A stretch of DNA of 38,022 bases from Novosphingobium sp. (GCA_015657645.1 JACDQK010000223.1:1-38022); one strand, 5' to 3'; counted from the stretch's first letter, positions 19,646 to 28,589 are shown. Numbers and translations are program-made. The notes: generated from the sequence alone by a model not told the origin.

Positions 19646-20321
19646 AGCGATTTACCGATGGTCTAAACCAAAGCGGCCGTTTTCTAAGTCGTGGCAGCAG
19701 AGCCTGCGAAAGTTTGTGCTGTTCATCGCTATCGCCTATTTTGCACTTGAGCTCGGCGCAGACTTCTTTTTTGCATTTAAAACCAATAAGTTGCAGCAGG
19801 AAACGGATCTGGCTTTGGTACATGTGCCAGGCAAGAAGATATGGATGAGGCGAGTGGTTTGGCAAAGCATTTCTGCGACGCCAGGGAGCCCCGGTTCCAG
19901 TGAAGTCGTGCTTGAAGGGCTGCCCAGTCACTGCAATCGAGGCACTGAGGTTATCAGGCAAACCGGACCTGAAGTGCGCGACTGGTGCTCAAAGGTTCTG
20001 GTTGATATCAACGCCGTAACCAAGACAATGAAACCGTGCAAAGCCCGTCCAACCTTGGCCGATTTGTGCTCTGAAGGATGGGTGGAAGTTAAGATCAAGG
20101 GCGATCGTATATCCTTTGGTCCGGCCAGTGGAACCTACGGTGAAGTAGTACTTTTCTTTCGAATTCTCATAGCGAAGGTTCGAGTCTTGATTTTGTGGCC
20201 ATTCGCCTTGGGCCTGGCGGTTCTTCCATTAGGACTTCTCGATTTCGTTTACGGTCGGGAGGAGATGGACTGGCTCGATGACCTGGACGAGGCAGAGGAT
20301 GGGGAACAGTTGAAAAGCTGA
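19638..20321 (+). CDS. Hypothetical two-TM protein, partner of the upstream membrane hydrolase
   Basis: Starts MDEAIYRWSKPKRPF with ATG overlapping the upstream stop (ATGGATGA). N-terminal TM (KFVLFIAIAYFALELGADFFFAF), central region with four Cys, C-terminal TM, acidic tail. Confidence 0.65.
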   Translation: MDEAIYRWSKPKRPFSKSWQQSLRKFVLFIAIAYFALELGADFFFAFKTNKLQQETDLALVHVPGKKIWMRRVVWQSISATPGSPGSSEVVLEGLPSHCNRGTEVIRQTGPEVRDWCSKVLVDINAVTKTMKPCKARPTLADLCSEGWVEVKIKGDRISFGPASGTYGEVVLFFRILIAKVRVLILWPFALGLAVLPLGLLDFVYGREEMDWLDDLDEAEDGEQLKS

Positions 20322-20386
20322 GGCTATGGACTCGCTTTGGTAAAGGGGGGCGGCCAGCGGATCTTGCTTGGTCGCAAAATATTCAC

Positions 20387-20483
20387 GCCATTGCCCTCGA
20401 TCTGGCTGTGGGACAGCGCGACCGACGAACTCGAGTGCGTGAAGCGGTTCGGTTACGAGGACTTCCGCGGCCGGCTTTCCTGA
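20387..20483 (+). pseudogene. Direct repeat copy 2: remnant of an nspC 3' end
   Basis: Encodes PLPSIWLWDSATDELECVKRFGYEDFRGRLS*; 82/97 nt and 26/31 aa identical to the nspC terminus at 18184-18280. Confidence 0.85.
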
Positions 20484-20519
20484 GGCACAGTCCCCGGCAT
20501 AACAAAGCCGGAGAGCGCA

Positions 20520-21764
20520 GTGCCTGACAAGATCCTAGACGCCCATTCATCCGACCCCGTCACTATGGGCTGGATGGAAGGCCTGCCGCCTGCGCCGGAC
20601 AAGCGGCTGGCCTGGGCGCGGGCCGATCACATGCGCTTTCCCACCCACCGCTATGCCTATTCGCGCATGCGTGAGTTTCTGCCAACTGCGCGCGTCTCGC
20701 GCGGGACAGGGCCGGTCTGGGACCTGCCGGTGGCGCTGCGCGACGATATCGACGGCATCACCTTCAACGCGATGGACGATGGCCGCGCGCTGACCTGGGC
20801 GGAATCGCTGGCGGTCAACTTCACCGATGCCGTGCTGGTGCTGCATCGGGCCGCGATTGTTTATGAGCGCTACCTCGGCGTCACGCGGCAGGACACGCCG
20901 CATATCGCCTTTTCTGTGACCAAGAGCTTTGTCGGCACCCTGGCGGAGATGCTGGTCCGGGAAGGACGACTTGACCCCTCAGCTCCTGTCGCGGCCTTGC
21001 TGCCCGAAATGGCCGGTAGCGGCTTTGCCGATGCCACCCTGGCCCAGGTCATGGACATGACCACGGCGCTCGACTTCTCGGAAGAGTATACCGATCCCAG
21101 CTCCGGCATCGGGGCGATGAGCAATGCCCTGGGCCTGACCCCGCGTGCACCCGGCTACACCGGCCCCGGCGATGTCTATGCCTTCCTGCCGACGATCCGC
21201 AAAAGCGGCGAGCATGGCGAACGGTTCACCTACCGGACCTGCAACACCGAAGTGCTGGGGTGGATCGTCGCTCGCACCGAAGGCAAGCGAATCGACCAGG
21301 TGCTGTCAGAGCGAATCTGGGCGCCGCTGAGCATGGAACAGGATGCCGATTTCCTGATCGATTCGACTGGCATGCCCTTCGCGGGCGGGGGACTAAATCC
21401 CGTACTGCGCGACATGGCCCGATTCGGGGAAGCGATGCGCTGCGACGGGCAAGGCAACGGGGGGCAGGTGATCGCCCGCGAAGTGGTCGCGGCGGTCAAG
21501 GCCGGAGGCAGCAAAGCAGCCTTCGCACCGGCCGGATATCAGTGGCTCAAGGACGGATCCTATACCCGCCAATGGTGGATAATGCCCGGAAATGACGGCG
21601 CTTTTTCCGCGCGCGGGATCCATGGCCAGGCGATCTATGTCGATCCGGTGGCAGAGGTGGTGATCGTCCGGTTCGGCTCGCATCCCATCGCCGCCAACAC
21701 GGCCTTTGACCCCACCTCGCTGCCGGCCTTCCGGGCGGTTGCCGAGCACCTCTCGCGGGCTTGA
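20520..21764 (+). CDS. Serine hydrolase, beta-lactamase/class C-like family
   Basis: SVTKS (SxxK) nucleophile motif, YRTCNTEVLGWIV, C-terminal GIHGQAIYVDP; resembles 6-aminohexanoate-dimer hydrolase/beta-lactamase-related proteins. Confidence 0.82.
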   Translation: MPDKILDAHSSDPVTMGWMEGLPPAPDKRLAWARADHMRFPTHRYAYSRMREFLPTARVSRGTGPVWDLPVALRDDIDGITFNAMDDGRALTWAESLAVNFTDAVLVLHRAAIVYERYLGVTRQDTPHIAFSVTKSFVGTLAEMLVREGRLDPSAPVAALLPEMAGSGFADATLAQVMDMTTALDFSEEYTDPSSGIGAMSNALGLTPRAPGYTGPGDVYAFLPTIRKSGEHGERFTYRTCNTEVLGWIVARTEGKRIDQVLSERIWAPLSMEQDADFLIDSTGMPFAGGGLNPVLRDMARFGEAMRCDGQGNGGQVIAREVVAAVKAGGSKAAFAPAGYQWLKDGSYTRQWWIMPGNDGAFSARGIHGQAIYVDPVAEVVIVRFGSHPIAANTAFDPTSLPAFRAVAEHLSRA

Positions 21765-21775
21765 GCTGAGGCTGC

Positions 21776-21793
21776 TTGTAACAAAATTGTCAT
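21776..21793 (+). promoter_or_regulatory. PHO-box-like direct repeat upstream of the decarboxylase
   Basis: ttgtaac-aaaa-ttgtcat: two 7-mers at 11-bp spacing resembling the PhoB direct-repeat consensus. By eye only. Confidence 0.35.
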
Positions 21794-21803
21794 GAAAATT
21801 CGT

Positions 21804-21831
21804 TTGCACTTGAAGAGCGAATCTCTATAGC
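21804..21831 (+). promoter_or_regulatory. Possible sigma70-type promoter
   Basis: TTGCAC - 16 nt - TATAGC upstream of the decarboxylase leader. Confidence 0.3.
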
Positions 21832-21924
21832 CCGCCCCCGCTGCCCCAAGGGGACTTCCAATAACCGCAAGGCAGCCTCGTCTTCGTGTTACCTGGCCGT
21901 AAGGCCTATTGGGGGTCCCTTGAG
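21832..21924 (+). ncRNA. Candidate structured leader RNA upstream of the ornithine decarboxylase-like gene
   Basis: ccccaagggg hairpin; ccGCAAgg and tggccGTAAggcct with GNRA-type loops; caaggggac can pair with downstream gtcccttg. Region precedes the conserved protein start (HQYPDALSVVRALAPEEP). Identity with the alphaproteobacterial speF leader is a hypothesis. Confidence 0.4.
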
Positions 21925-23114
21925 TTGCACCAGTATCCTGACGCTCTGTCCGTAGTTCGCGCCCTCGCGCCCGAAGAACCGGTCATCCTGAACCGCCCGC
22001 ACGCCGCCACGCGCGCCGCCCGCTTCTTCGTTGAGAAGTTTCCGGGCAAGTCGCTCTATGCGGTAAAGGCCAATCCCTCGCCGGACCTGCTCAAGGTCCT
22101 GTGGGACGCCGGCGTGACCCATTTCGACGTTGCCTCGATTGCCGAGGTGCGGCTGGTCCGCGCAACCCTGCCCGAGGCCGTGCTGTGCTTCATGCACCCG
22201 GTGAAGACCCCCGGCGCGATTGCCGAGGCCTATCGCCAGCACGGCGTCCGTGTGTTCAGCCTCGATTCGACCGAAGAGCTTGAGAAGATCGTTGCGGCGA
22301 CTGAAGGGGCGACTGATCTGTCGCTCTGCGTCCGTCTGCGCGTCTCCTCGGACTATTCGGAGCTGAGCCTTGCCTCGAAGTTCGGGGTCGACCTCGCCGA
22401 TGCCGCACCGCTGCTGCAGGCCGCCCGTCAGGTCGCTGACAGCCTTGGCATCTGCTTCCACGTCGGCAGCCAGGCGATGACGCCCTTTGCCTATGTCCAG
22501 GCCATGGAGCGCGTCCGTGCGGCGATCGTCGATGCCTCGGTCACGATCGATATCATCGATGTCGGCGGGGGCTTCCCGTCGATCTATCCGGGCATGGAGC
22601 CGCCGCCGCTCGAGGACTACTTCGGCGTAATCCACCGCGCGGCGGAATCGCTGCCGGTGTCCTATTCGTCGGAACTGTGGTGCGAACCCGGCCGGCGCTG
22701 TGTGCGGAATACAACTCGCTGATCGTGCGGGTTGAGAAGCGCCGCGGGAATGAGCTGTACATCAACGACGGGGCCTACGGCGCGCTCTATGACGCCGCGC
22801 ACGTCGGCTGGCGTTTCCCGGTGCAGTGCCTGAATGAAGGCCGCAGCGAGAGCGGGGAGGGCTTTGCCTTCTATGGACCGACCTGTGACGATGCCGACTA
22901 TATGGAAGGCCCCTTCCAACTGCCGGCCGACATCAAGGCCGGTGACTATATCGAGATCGGCATGCTGGGCGCCTATGGTGCAGCGATGAAGACCGCCTTC
23001 AACGGCTTTGGCCAGGCCCAGGCGATCGGCGCGACCGATGAGCCGATGGCCAGCCTCTATCGCGGTGACCGGGCCGACCCGCGCCAGAGCGACAACGTCG
23101 TCAGCCTGCGCTGA
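21925..23114 (+). pseudogene. Ornithine/lysine decarboxylase-like (fold-type III PLP), interrupted by a -1 frameshift near 22694
   Basis: YAVKANPSPDLLKVLWDAG, CFHVGSQ, IIDVGGGFPSIYPG, SELWCEPGR | ALCAEYNSLIVRVEKRRGNELYINDGAYGALYD ... GPTCDDADYMEGP. Restoring one G in ggccggcgctg rejoins the halves. Start uncertain (GTG 21886 or TTG 21925). Confidence 0.85.
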
Positions 23115-23132
23115 GCGGACTGCAAGGAAAAG

Positions 23133-23169
23133 GAAGGGGGCGGGTCACGCGGTGGCCTGCCCCTTTTTC
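23133..23169 (+). terminator. Rho-independent terminator after the decarboxylase
   Basis: aagggggcgggtcac-gcg-gtggcctgcccctttttct: GC-rich stem followed by a T run. Confidence 0.75.
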
Positions 23170-23185
23170 TATGCTGCTGGCAGCC

Positions 23186-23376
23186 TCAGAACAGCCATCG
23201 CGCGAGGGCGGCGACCATTGCAATCAAGAGCAGCCACCAGCGCCGCTGAGCGCGGGCGCATACTTTGGGCTGTCAGCTTCAGCTGGGGTTTCGGCTTCCT
23301 GCTGCAGATCGGTTGACTGATCGTCTGCAAAGTTGCTTCCAGAATGGAATTCTGTCGCTTCAGGTGTAGCTGCCAT
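23186..23376 (-). CDS. Possible small single-TM protein, apparently frameshifted
   Basis: MAATPEATEFHSGSNFADDQSTDLQQEAETPAEADSPKYAP in one frame, then RAQRRWWLLLIAMVAALARWLF* in another; one missing G/C near 23254-23256 would join them. Confidence 0.3.
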
Positions 23377-23492
23377 ATCCCCCTCCGCAATCTTACTTGG
23401 GTTAACCCTATAAGTTGCGGAGAAAGAATACTAAGTTCTTACTGTCAATTGAACGGCACTAAAAAAGACTGCCGCTCTAATTACTTTCGAGC

Positions 23493-24707
23493 TCAGGCTG
23501 CCCGCTTGAGTTCGAGCCGTTCCCAGATCTCAACCAGCGCATCGGTCAGCTCGCGCATCATGGCTTCGGTATGGGCCGGGCCAGGGGTGAAGCGCAGGCG
23601 CTCGGTCCCGCGCGGCACGGTCGGGAAGTTGATCGGCTGCACATAGACACCGTATTCGGCCAGCAGGATGTCGCTGATCTGCTTGGCGCGGACCGGATCG
23701 CCGACCATCAGCGGGACGATATGGGTGGTGCTGGGCATCACCGGCAGGCCGGCCTCGGCAAAGGCCTGCTTGAGGAAGGCTGCAGCAGCCTGCTGGCCTT
23801 CACGCTCGATGCTCGACTGCTTGAGGTGGCGGACCGAGGCGAGCACCCCGGCAACCAGCACCGGCGAGAGCGACGTGGTGAAGATGAAGCCCGGGGCATA
23901 GGAGCGGATCACGTCGATAATCTTCGAATCCGCCGCGACATAGCCGCCCATCACGCCAAAGGCCTTGCCAAGGGTGCCTTCAATGATGGTGATGCGCTCT
24001 GCGGCCTCATCCCGTTCCGAGATGCCGCCGCCGCGCGCGCCGTACATGCCGACTGCATGGACCTCGTCGATATAGGTCAGGGCGTTGTACTTGTCCGCAA
24101 GGTCACAGATCGCGTGGATCGGGGCGACATCGCCGTCCATCGAATAGACGCTTTCGAAGGCGATCAGCTTGGGCAGCGCCGGGTCGGTTTCGGCCAGCAG
24201 CTCTTCCAGGTGCGCCACATCGTTGTGCCGGAACACCTTCTTTTCGGCCCCCGAATTGCGGATGCCGGCGATCATGCTGGCGTGGTTCAATTCGTCCGAG
24301 AAGATTACGCAGCCCGGCAGGATCTTGGCGAGCGTCGAAAGCGTCGCATCGTTCGAGACGTAGCCGGAGGTGAACAGCAGCGCGCCGTCCTTGCCATGAA
24401 GATCGGCCAGTTCGCGCTCAAGGTCGACGTGGTAATGCGTATTCCCGCCGATGTTTCGGGTGCCGCCCGAACCGGCGCCGACATCGTGCAGCGCCTCTTC
24501 CATCGCAGCGATTACCGTGGGGTGCTGCCCCATTGCGAGATAATCGTTGGAACACCAGACGGTGATTGGCTTGGGACCGTTGTGGCCGGCAAAGCACCGT
24601 GCGTTGGGATATGCGCCCTTGTTGCGCAGGATGTCGATGAACACCCGATAGCGGCCTTCCGAATGCAGCCGGTCGATCGCCTGGTCGAAAATCTGGTCGT
24701 AGTTCAC
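23493..24707 (-). CDS. hemA: 5-aminolevulinate synthase (C4 pathway)
   Basis: [36 protein letters not shown]...[21 protein letters not shown]...[13 protein letters not shown]...[14 protein letters not shown]; alphaproteobacterial ALAS. Confidence 0.96.
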   Translation of the reverse strand: MNYDQIFDQAIDRLHSEGRYRVFIDILRNKGAYPNARCFAGHNGPKPITVWCSNDYLAMGQHPTVIAAMEEALHDVGAGSGGTRNIGGNTHYHVDLERELADLHGKDGALLFTSGYVSNDATLSTLAKILPGCVIFSDELNHASMIAGIRNSGAEKKVFRHNDVAHLEELLAETDPALPKLIAFESVYSMDGDVAPIHAICDLADKYNALTYIDEVHAVGMYGARGGGISERDEAAERITIIEGTLGKAFGVMGGYVAADSKIIDVIRSYAPGFIFTTSLSPVLVAGVLASVRHLKQSSIEREGQQAAAAFLKQAFAEAGLPVMPSTTHIVPLMVGDPVRAKQISDILLAEYGVYVQPINFPTVPRGTERLRFTPGPAHTEAMMRELTDALVEIWERLELKRAA

Positions 24708-24770
24708 TAGCGGGTTCCGCTTCCTGCTTTCCGGCGCCTCTAGCTTATGCGGGGTCCGCGCGCCAGCGAC

Positions 24771-25685
24771 TTATTGCTGAAAGCCTACCCTAACAGTGGC
24801 CTTCGCCGCTTTGTCATGGATCAACCATTCGAAGTCGTGTCCGGGAACGATCAGCAGGTTTGGCGCCTCGGCTTTGAGCGCCCGGATTGTACGCAGCCAG
24901 GCATAGACCTCACGCCGGTCCTCGGGTGCCAGATAGTCGCCGATCAGGCGCGAACGCGCGCGCAGCTCCTGCCAGCTCGCCGCCATGGTCGCGATATCGC
25001 CGGCAAACAGAACTTCGCGCCCGTCGGCCAAGCGGACGTAAATCATCTGCGATCCGGAGGTGTGACTGGGAGCCGGGATTACAACCACCCCCGGCGCGAC
25101 CGCCTGGGGATCGTCCGGGGCAATCCTCGGCTGGGGCGGGGTGCCCGCCCAGGCGAGCTGCGCTGCATAGGGTGAAGGGGGCAGTTGTCCGGCATTGAGC
25201 CGCGCCGTTTGGGCCAGGGACGTGCCTCCTTTGCGTGCCAGTGCGCCAAGGTGATCTGGGTGCTCATGTGTCGCCAGGATCAACCCGGCCTCGTCCATCG
25301 CGCGTTCGACCTTGGCCTGGCGGGCCGGCCAGAACTCGCCCATGCCCATGGCCTTAGCATCGACTGCGTGAAGGCCGGTGTCGATCAGCACAGGCTTGCC
25401 ACCGGGGACGGGCAAGCGCCAGGCCATGACGCCGATAACTGCCCGCTTGATGCCATTGCCAGCCGCAAACAGCGTGCGGGGCACCAGGCGCTGGGCGACC
25501 AGTTCCAGCTCGAGCGCAGCGGGTGCCTGACCCGGAACCGAGCTGGCGAGCTCGCGCAATTGCCCGATCGTCACCGGCTTGGGCGCGGCCTTGCCCGGGC
25601 GGTTATCGAGCAGCAGCCAGTAGTAGGGCAGGCCGATCAGCAGGATCAGGACCAATAGCGCGATGTTGATCTTGCGGCGCATCAC
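24771..25685 (-). CDS. MBL-fold metallo-hydrolase with N-terminal membrane/signal anchor
   Basis: THEHPDHLGAL metal motif, PSHTSGSQMIYV, FAGDIA, VPGHD. Confidence 0.85.
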   Translation of the reverse strand: MMRRKINIALLVLILLIGLPYYWLLLDNRPGKAAPKPVTIGQLRELASSVPGQAPAALELELVAQRLVPRTLFAAGNGIKRAVIGVMAWRLPVPGGKPVLIDTGLHAVDAKAMGMGEFWPARQAKVERAMDEAGLILATHEHPDHLGALARKGGTSLAQTARLNAGQLPPSPYAAQLAWAGTPPQPRIAPDDPQAVAPGVVVIPAPSHTSGSQMIYVRLADGREVLFAGDIATMAASWQELRARSRLIGDYLAPEDRREVYAWLRTIRALKAEAPNLLIVPGHDFEWLIHDKAAKATVRVGFQQ

Positions 25686-26485
25686 AACAGCTCCATGCGG
25701 GACAGGCCATAGCTGGCCAATGCGGGGGCGAGCGCGGCCAGGCCAGGCTCGTCGCGGGTGAACAGGGCAAAGTCGGGCCGGGCCCGATCCATCGGCTGGC
25801 CTTCGCTCAATCGCGCGATGCGGCGGCCGATCCCGGCAGCGCCGTGGACGAAGCTTGCGCCAGCGCCGAATGCCTCGGCCAGTTCAGCCTCGACCAGCGG
25901 GAAATGGGTGCAGGCCAGGACGACGGTGTCGATCGCTTCGCCGCCGGGCTGGTCGCGCAAGGCTGCGGCGGCGCGCTGGTAGACCGCCGGGTCGACCGGT
26001 TCGCCGCGCAGCTTAGCCTCAGCCGCCGCCACGAGGTCTGGTGCGGCGGCGCGAAGCAGCAGCTTGCCTTGGGCAAACTCCGCCTCGAGCCGATCGACGT
26101 AAGGCTGGCGGATCGTCGCGGACGTGCCGAGCAGGCCGATTGTGCCGCTGCGGGTCTGCTCGGCCGCCGGCTTGATCGCGGGAACGCTTCCGACAATCGG
26201 AATCTCCAGCACGTCGCGGACCATGCCGAGCGCGATGGTCGAGGCGGTGTTGCAGGCAATGCAGATCAGCCGGGGGGAAAAGCGCTCGGCCATGCGCCCC
26301 AGCAGCCCGCAGACCCGCGCGGCGACTTCCGCCTCGGTCTTGGGACCATAAGGCAGACCGCCGTTGTCCGCCGCGTAAATCACCGGCGCGGTGGGGAGCA
26401 GGCGGCGCACTTCGGCCAGGACGGACAGGCCGCCAACCCCGGAATCGAACAAAAGCAACGGTGCAGCAGGATCGATTTCGGACAT
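25682..26485 (-). CDS. murI: Glutamate racemase
   Basis: LLLFDSGVGGLSVLAEVRR, IACNTASTIAL, VLACTHFPLVEAEL. ATG at 26485 (MSEIDPAAP); the track ORF start at 27082 reads through plsY antisense. Confidence 0.93.
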   Translation of the reverse strand: MSEIDPAAPLLLFDSGVGGLSVLAEVRRLLPTAPVIYAADNGGLPYGPKTEAEVAARVCGLLGRMAERFSPRLICIACNTASTIALGMVRDVLEIPIVGSVPAIKPAAEQTRSGTIGLLGTSATIRQPYVDRLEAEFAQGKLLLRAAAPDLVAAAEAKLRGEPVDPAVYQRAAAALRDQPGGEAIDTVVLACTHFPLVEAELAEAFGAGASFVHGAAGIGRRIARLSEGQPMDRARPDFALFTRDEPGLAALAPALASYGLSRMELL

Positions 26486-26560
26486 ATCCCCCCGGGCCGG
26501 TCTTGCCGGTGTGCCTCCCTTGTAGCTAGGTTGCGGCGGCAAAGGGAAGGGATCGATTGC

Positions 26561-27142
26561 ATGGAAAACCTGCTGGCACTCACGCTGGGTTACGCGTTGG
26601 GGTCGATCCCCTTTGGCCTGATCCTGACCAGCCTGTCCGGCGCGGGAGACCTGCGTAGCATCGGCTCGGGCAATATCGGCGCCACCAATGTGCTGCGCAC
26701 CGGGCGCAAGGGGATCGCTGCGGCAACCCTGCTGCTTGACCTGCTGAAGGCGCTGGCAGCGGTCCTGATCGCGCGGGCCATTTGGCCGGGGCATGAGGCA
26801 CTGGCCGCGCTCGGCGCGATCCTGGGCCACTGCTTCCCGGTCTGGCTGCGGTTCAAGGGCGGCAAGGGCGTCGCCTCGATGATGGGCGCCTCCCTCGCGC
26901 TCGCTTGGCCGATCGGGCTGGCCTATGCTGTCACCTGGCTGGGCCTGCTGGCGATCACCCGGATTTCCTCGCTGGCGGGGATGACAGCCGCGATTGTTGC
27001 GCCGATTGCAGCCTGGTGGCTGGGCCGGACCGACTACGCCCTGGTCCTCGCCGCCATCGCCGTGCTCGTGCTCGTCCTCCATCGCGGCAATATCCAGCGG
27101 CTGCTAGCCGGGACCGAGCCGCGCGTGGGCAGCAAGGGCTGA
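26561..27142 (+). CDS. plsY: Acyl-phosphate glycerol-3-phosphate acyltransferase PlsY
   Basis: GYALGSIPFGLILT, GSGNIGATNVLRTG, GHCFPVWLRFKGGKGVAS. ATG at 26561. Confidence 0.95.
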   Translation: MENLLALTLGYALGSIPFGLILTSLSGAGDLRSIGSGNIGATNVLRTGRKGIAAATLLLDLLKALAAVLIARAIWPGHEALAALGAILGHCFPVWLRFKGGKGVASMMGASLALAWPIGLAYAVTWLGLLAITRISSLAGMTAAIVAPIAAWWLGRTDYALVLAAIAVLVLVLHRGNIQRLLAGTEPRVGSKG

Positions 27143-28227
27143 TGGAGCCGCTTAGCCAGACGGATGCCTTTGCGCGCATCCGCCTGCTGCGCTCACCCAA
27201 CGTCGGCCCGGTCTCCTATCGCCAGCTGCTCCGGCGGTTCGGCACGGCGGAGGCGGCGGTGGCGGCTCTGCCCGATCTCGTCCGGCAGAGCGGGGCGGGT
27301 TACCGGGTCGCCGCTGAGGATCGCGTCGCAGCGGAGATTCAGGCGGTTCGCTCAGCCGGTGCGCGCTACCTGTTTCACGACTCGCCGGACTATCCGCCGC
27401 TGCTGGCCGAGCTTGAGGGCGCGCCGCCGATCCTGATCTGCCGCGGCGATATGGCCCTGGCGCAGCGGCCCTGCGTGGCGATTGTTGGCGCGCGCAATGC
27501 CTCGGCGGCGGCGGTCAAGCTGGCGCGGATGTTCGCCGGGGAACTGGCCGAAGCGGGCTTCGTGGTGGTCTCTGGCCTGGCGCGCGGTATCGACGGCGCG
27601 GCGCATCAGGCCAGCCTGACTGGCGGCACCATCGGCGTGATCGCCAGCGGGATCGAGATTGCCTATCCGCCCGAACATGCCGACTTGCAGGAGGCCGTTG
27701 CAGCGCAGGGCCTTCTGCTGGCCGAACAGCCGCCAGGGACCGAGCCGCTGGCCCGCCATTTCCCCTCGCGCAACCGGATCATCGCCGGGATCGCTGCGGG
27801 CACCCTGGTGGTCGAAGCCGCACCCAAGTCCGGCTCGCTGATTACGGCGCGGCTGGCGGGGGAGGCCGGACGCGAGGTGATGGCCGTGCCTGGCTCCCCG
27901 CTCGACAGCCGCTCGCAGGGCTGCAACCAGCTGATCCGCGACGGGGCGACTCTGGTCCAGCGGACCGAGGACGTGATCGAACTGCTGACCAGCTTCCAGG
28001 GCCAGCCCCGCTCGGTCCTGCGCGAAACGGCGGCCGATTGGGAACTGGCCGAAGCAGACAGCGACCCCGCTGACATTGCCAGCCTCCTAACCACGGCGCC
28101 CGTCGCGGTCGATGAGCTGGTGCGGCAAAGCGGAGCCAGCGCCGGGGCCGTGCAACTCGCCCTGCTCGAGCTTGAACTGGCTGGCAGCCTGGTGCGCCAC
28201 GCCGGAGGGCGAGTCAGCCGATCGTGA
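27142..28227 (+). CDS. dprA: DNA-processing protein DprA
   Basis: VAIVGARNAS, VVSGLARGIDGAAHQASL, GTIGVIASGIEIAYPPEH, FPSRNRIIAG, VEAAPKSGSLITARLA, plus C-terminal winged-helix-like region; ATG overlaps the plsY stop. Confidence 0.94.
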   Translation: MEPLSQTDAFARIRLLRSPNVGPVSYRQLLRRFGTAEAAVAALPDLVRQSGAGYRVAAEDRVAAEIQAVRSAGARYLFHDSPDYPPLLAELEGAPPILICRGDMALAQRPCVAIVGARNASAAAVKLARMFAGELAEAGFVVVSGLARGIDGAAHQASLTGGTIGVIASGIEIAYPPEHADLQEAVAAQGLLLAEQPPGTEPLARHFPSRNRIIAGIAAGTLVVEAAPKSGSLITARLAGEAGREVMAVPGSPLDSRSQGCNQLIRDGATLVQRTEDVIELLTSFQGQPRSVLRETAADWELAEADSDPADIASLLTTAPVAVDELVRQSGASAGAVQLALLELELAGSLVRHAGGRVSRS

Positions 28228-28589
28228 AGGATGCAAGTATGACCGACCTCAAGTTTCCCCGCCGGATGTTCCGCTGGGCTGCGATCTATGGCGTGATCGT
28301 GCTGGCCCCGCTTTACCTTACGCCGCTTCCGCTGGTCGGGGCTGAGGTGTTCCTCGGCTTTGTCGGCCTCGCGCTGGTGTTCCAGACGGTGTTCTGGATC
28401 ATCGGCAGTGATCCCGTGAAGTACCGGGCGCTGATGCTGCCGGCCGTGGCGGAAAAGCTGGTGTTCGGCTTGCCGGCTCTCGCCCTGTTCGCACAGGGCT
28501 ATCCGGTGCCGCCACCGGTTGCCGGGTTCGCGGCGATCGATGTCGCGCTGGGGCTGGGCTTCTGGCTGGCCTGGCGCCAGACTCGCTAG
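28224..28589 (+). CDS. Small membrane protein of unknown function
   Basis: About 120 aa with several hydrophobic segments; overlaps the dprA stop; alternative ATG at 28239. Confidence 0.65.
   Translation: MKDASMTDLKFPRRMFRWAAIYGVIVLAPLYLTPLPLVGAEVFLGFVGLALVFQTVFWIIGSDPVKYRALMLPAVAEKLVFGLPALALFAQGYPVPPPVAGFAAIDVALGLGFWLAWRQTR

Noticed and set aside
23571-24710. 379-aa plus-strand ORF
   Set aside because: Antisense to hemA (ALAS), which has clear signatures.
25844-26560. N-terminal extension of the plsY ORF
   Set aside because: Antisense to murI; PlsY starts at MENLLALTLGYALGSIPFG (26561).
26486-27082. N-terminal extension of the murI ORF
   Set aside because: Antisense to plsY; glutamate racemase similarity starts only at MSEIDPAAPLLLFDSGVGG (26485).
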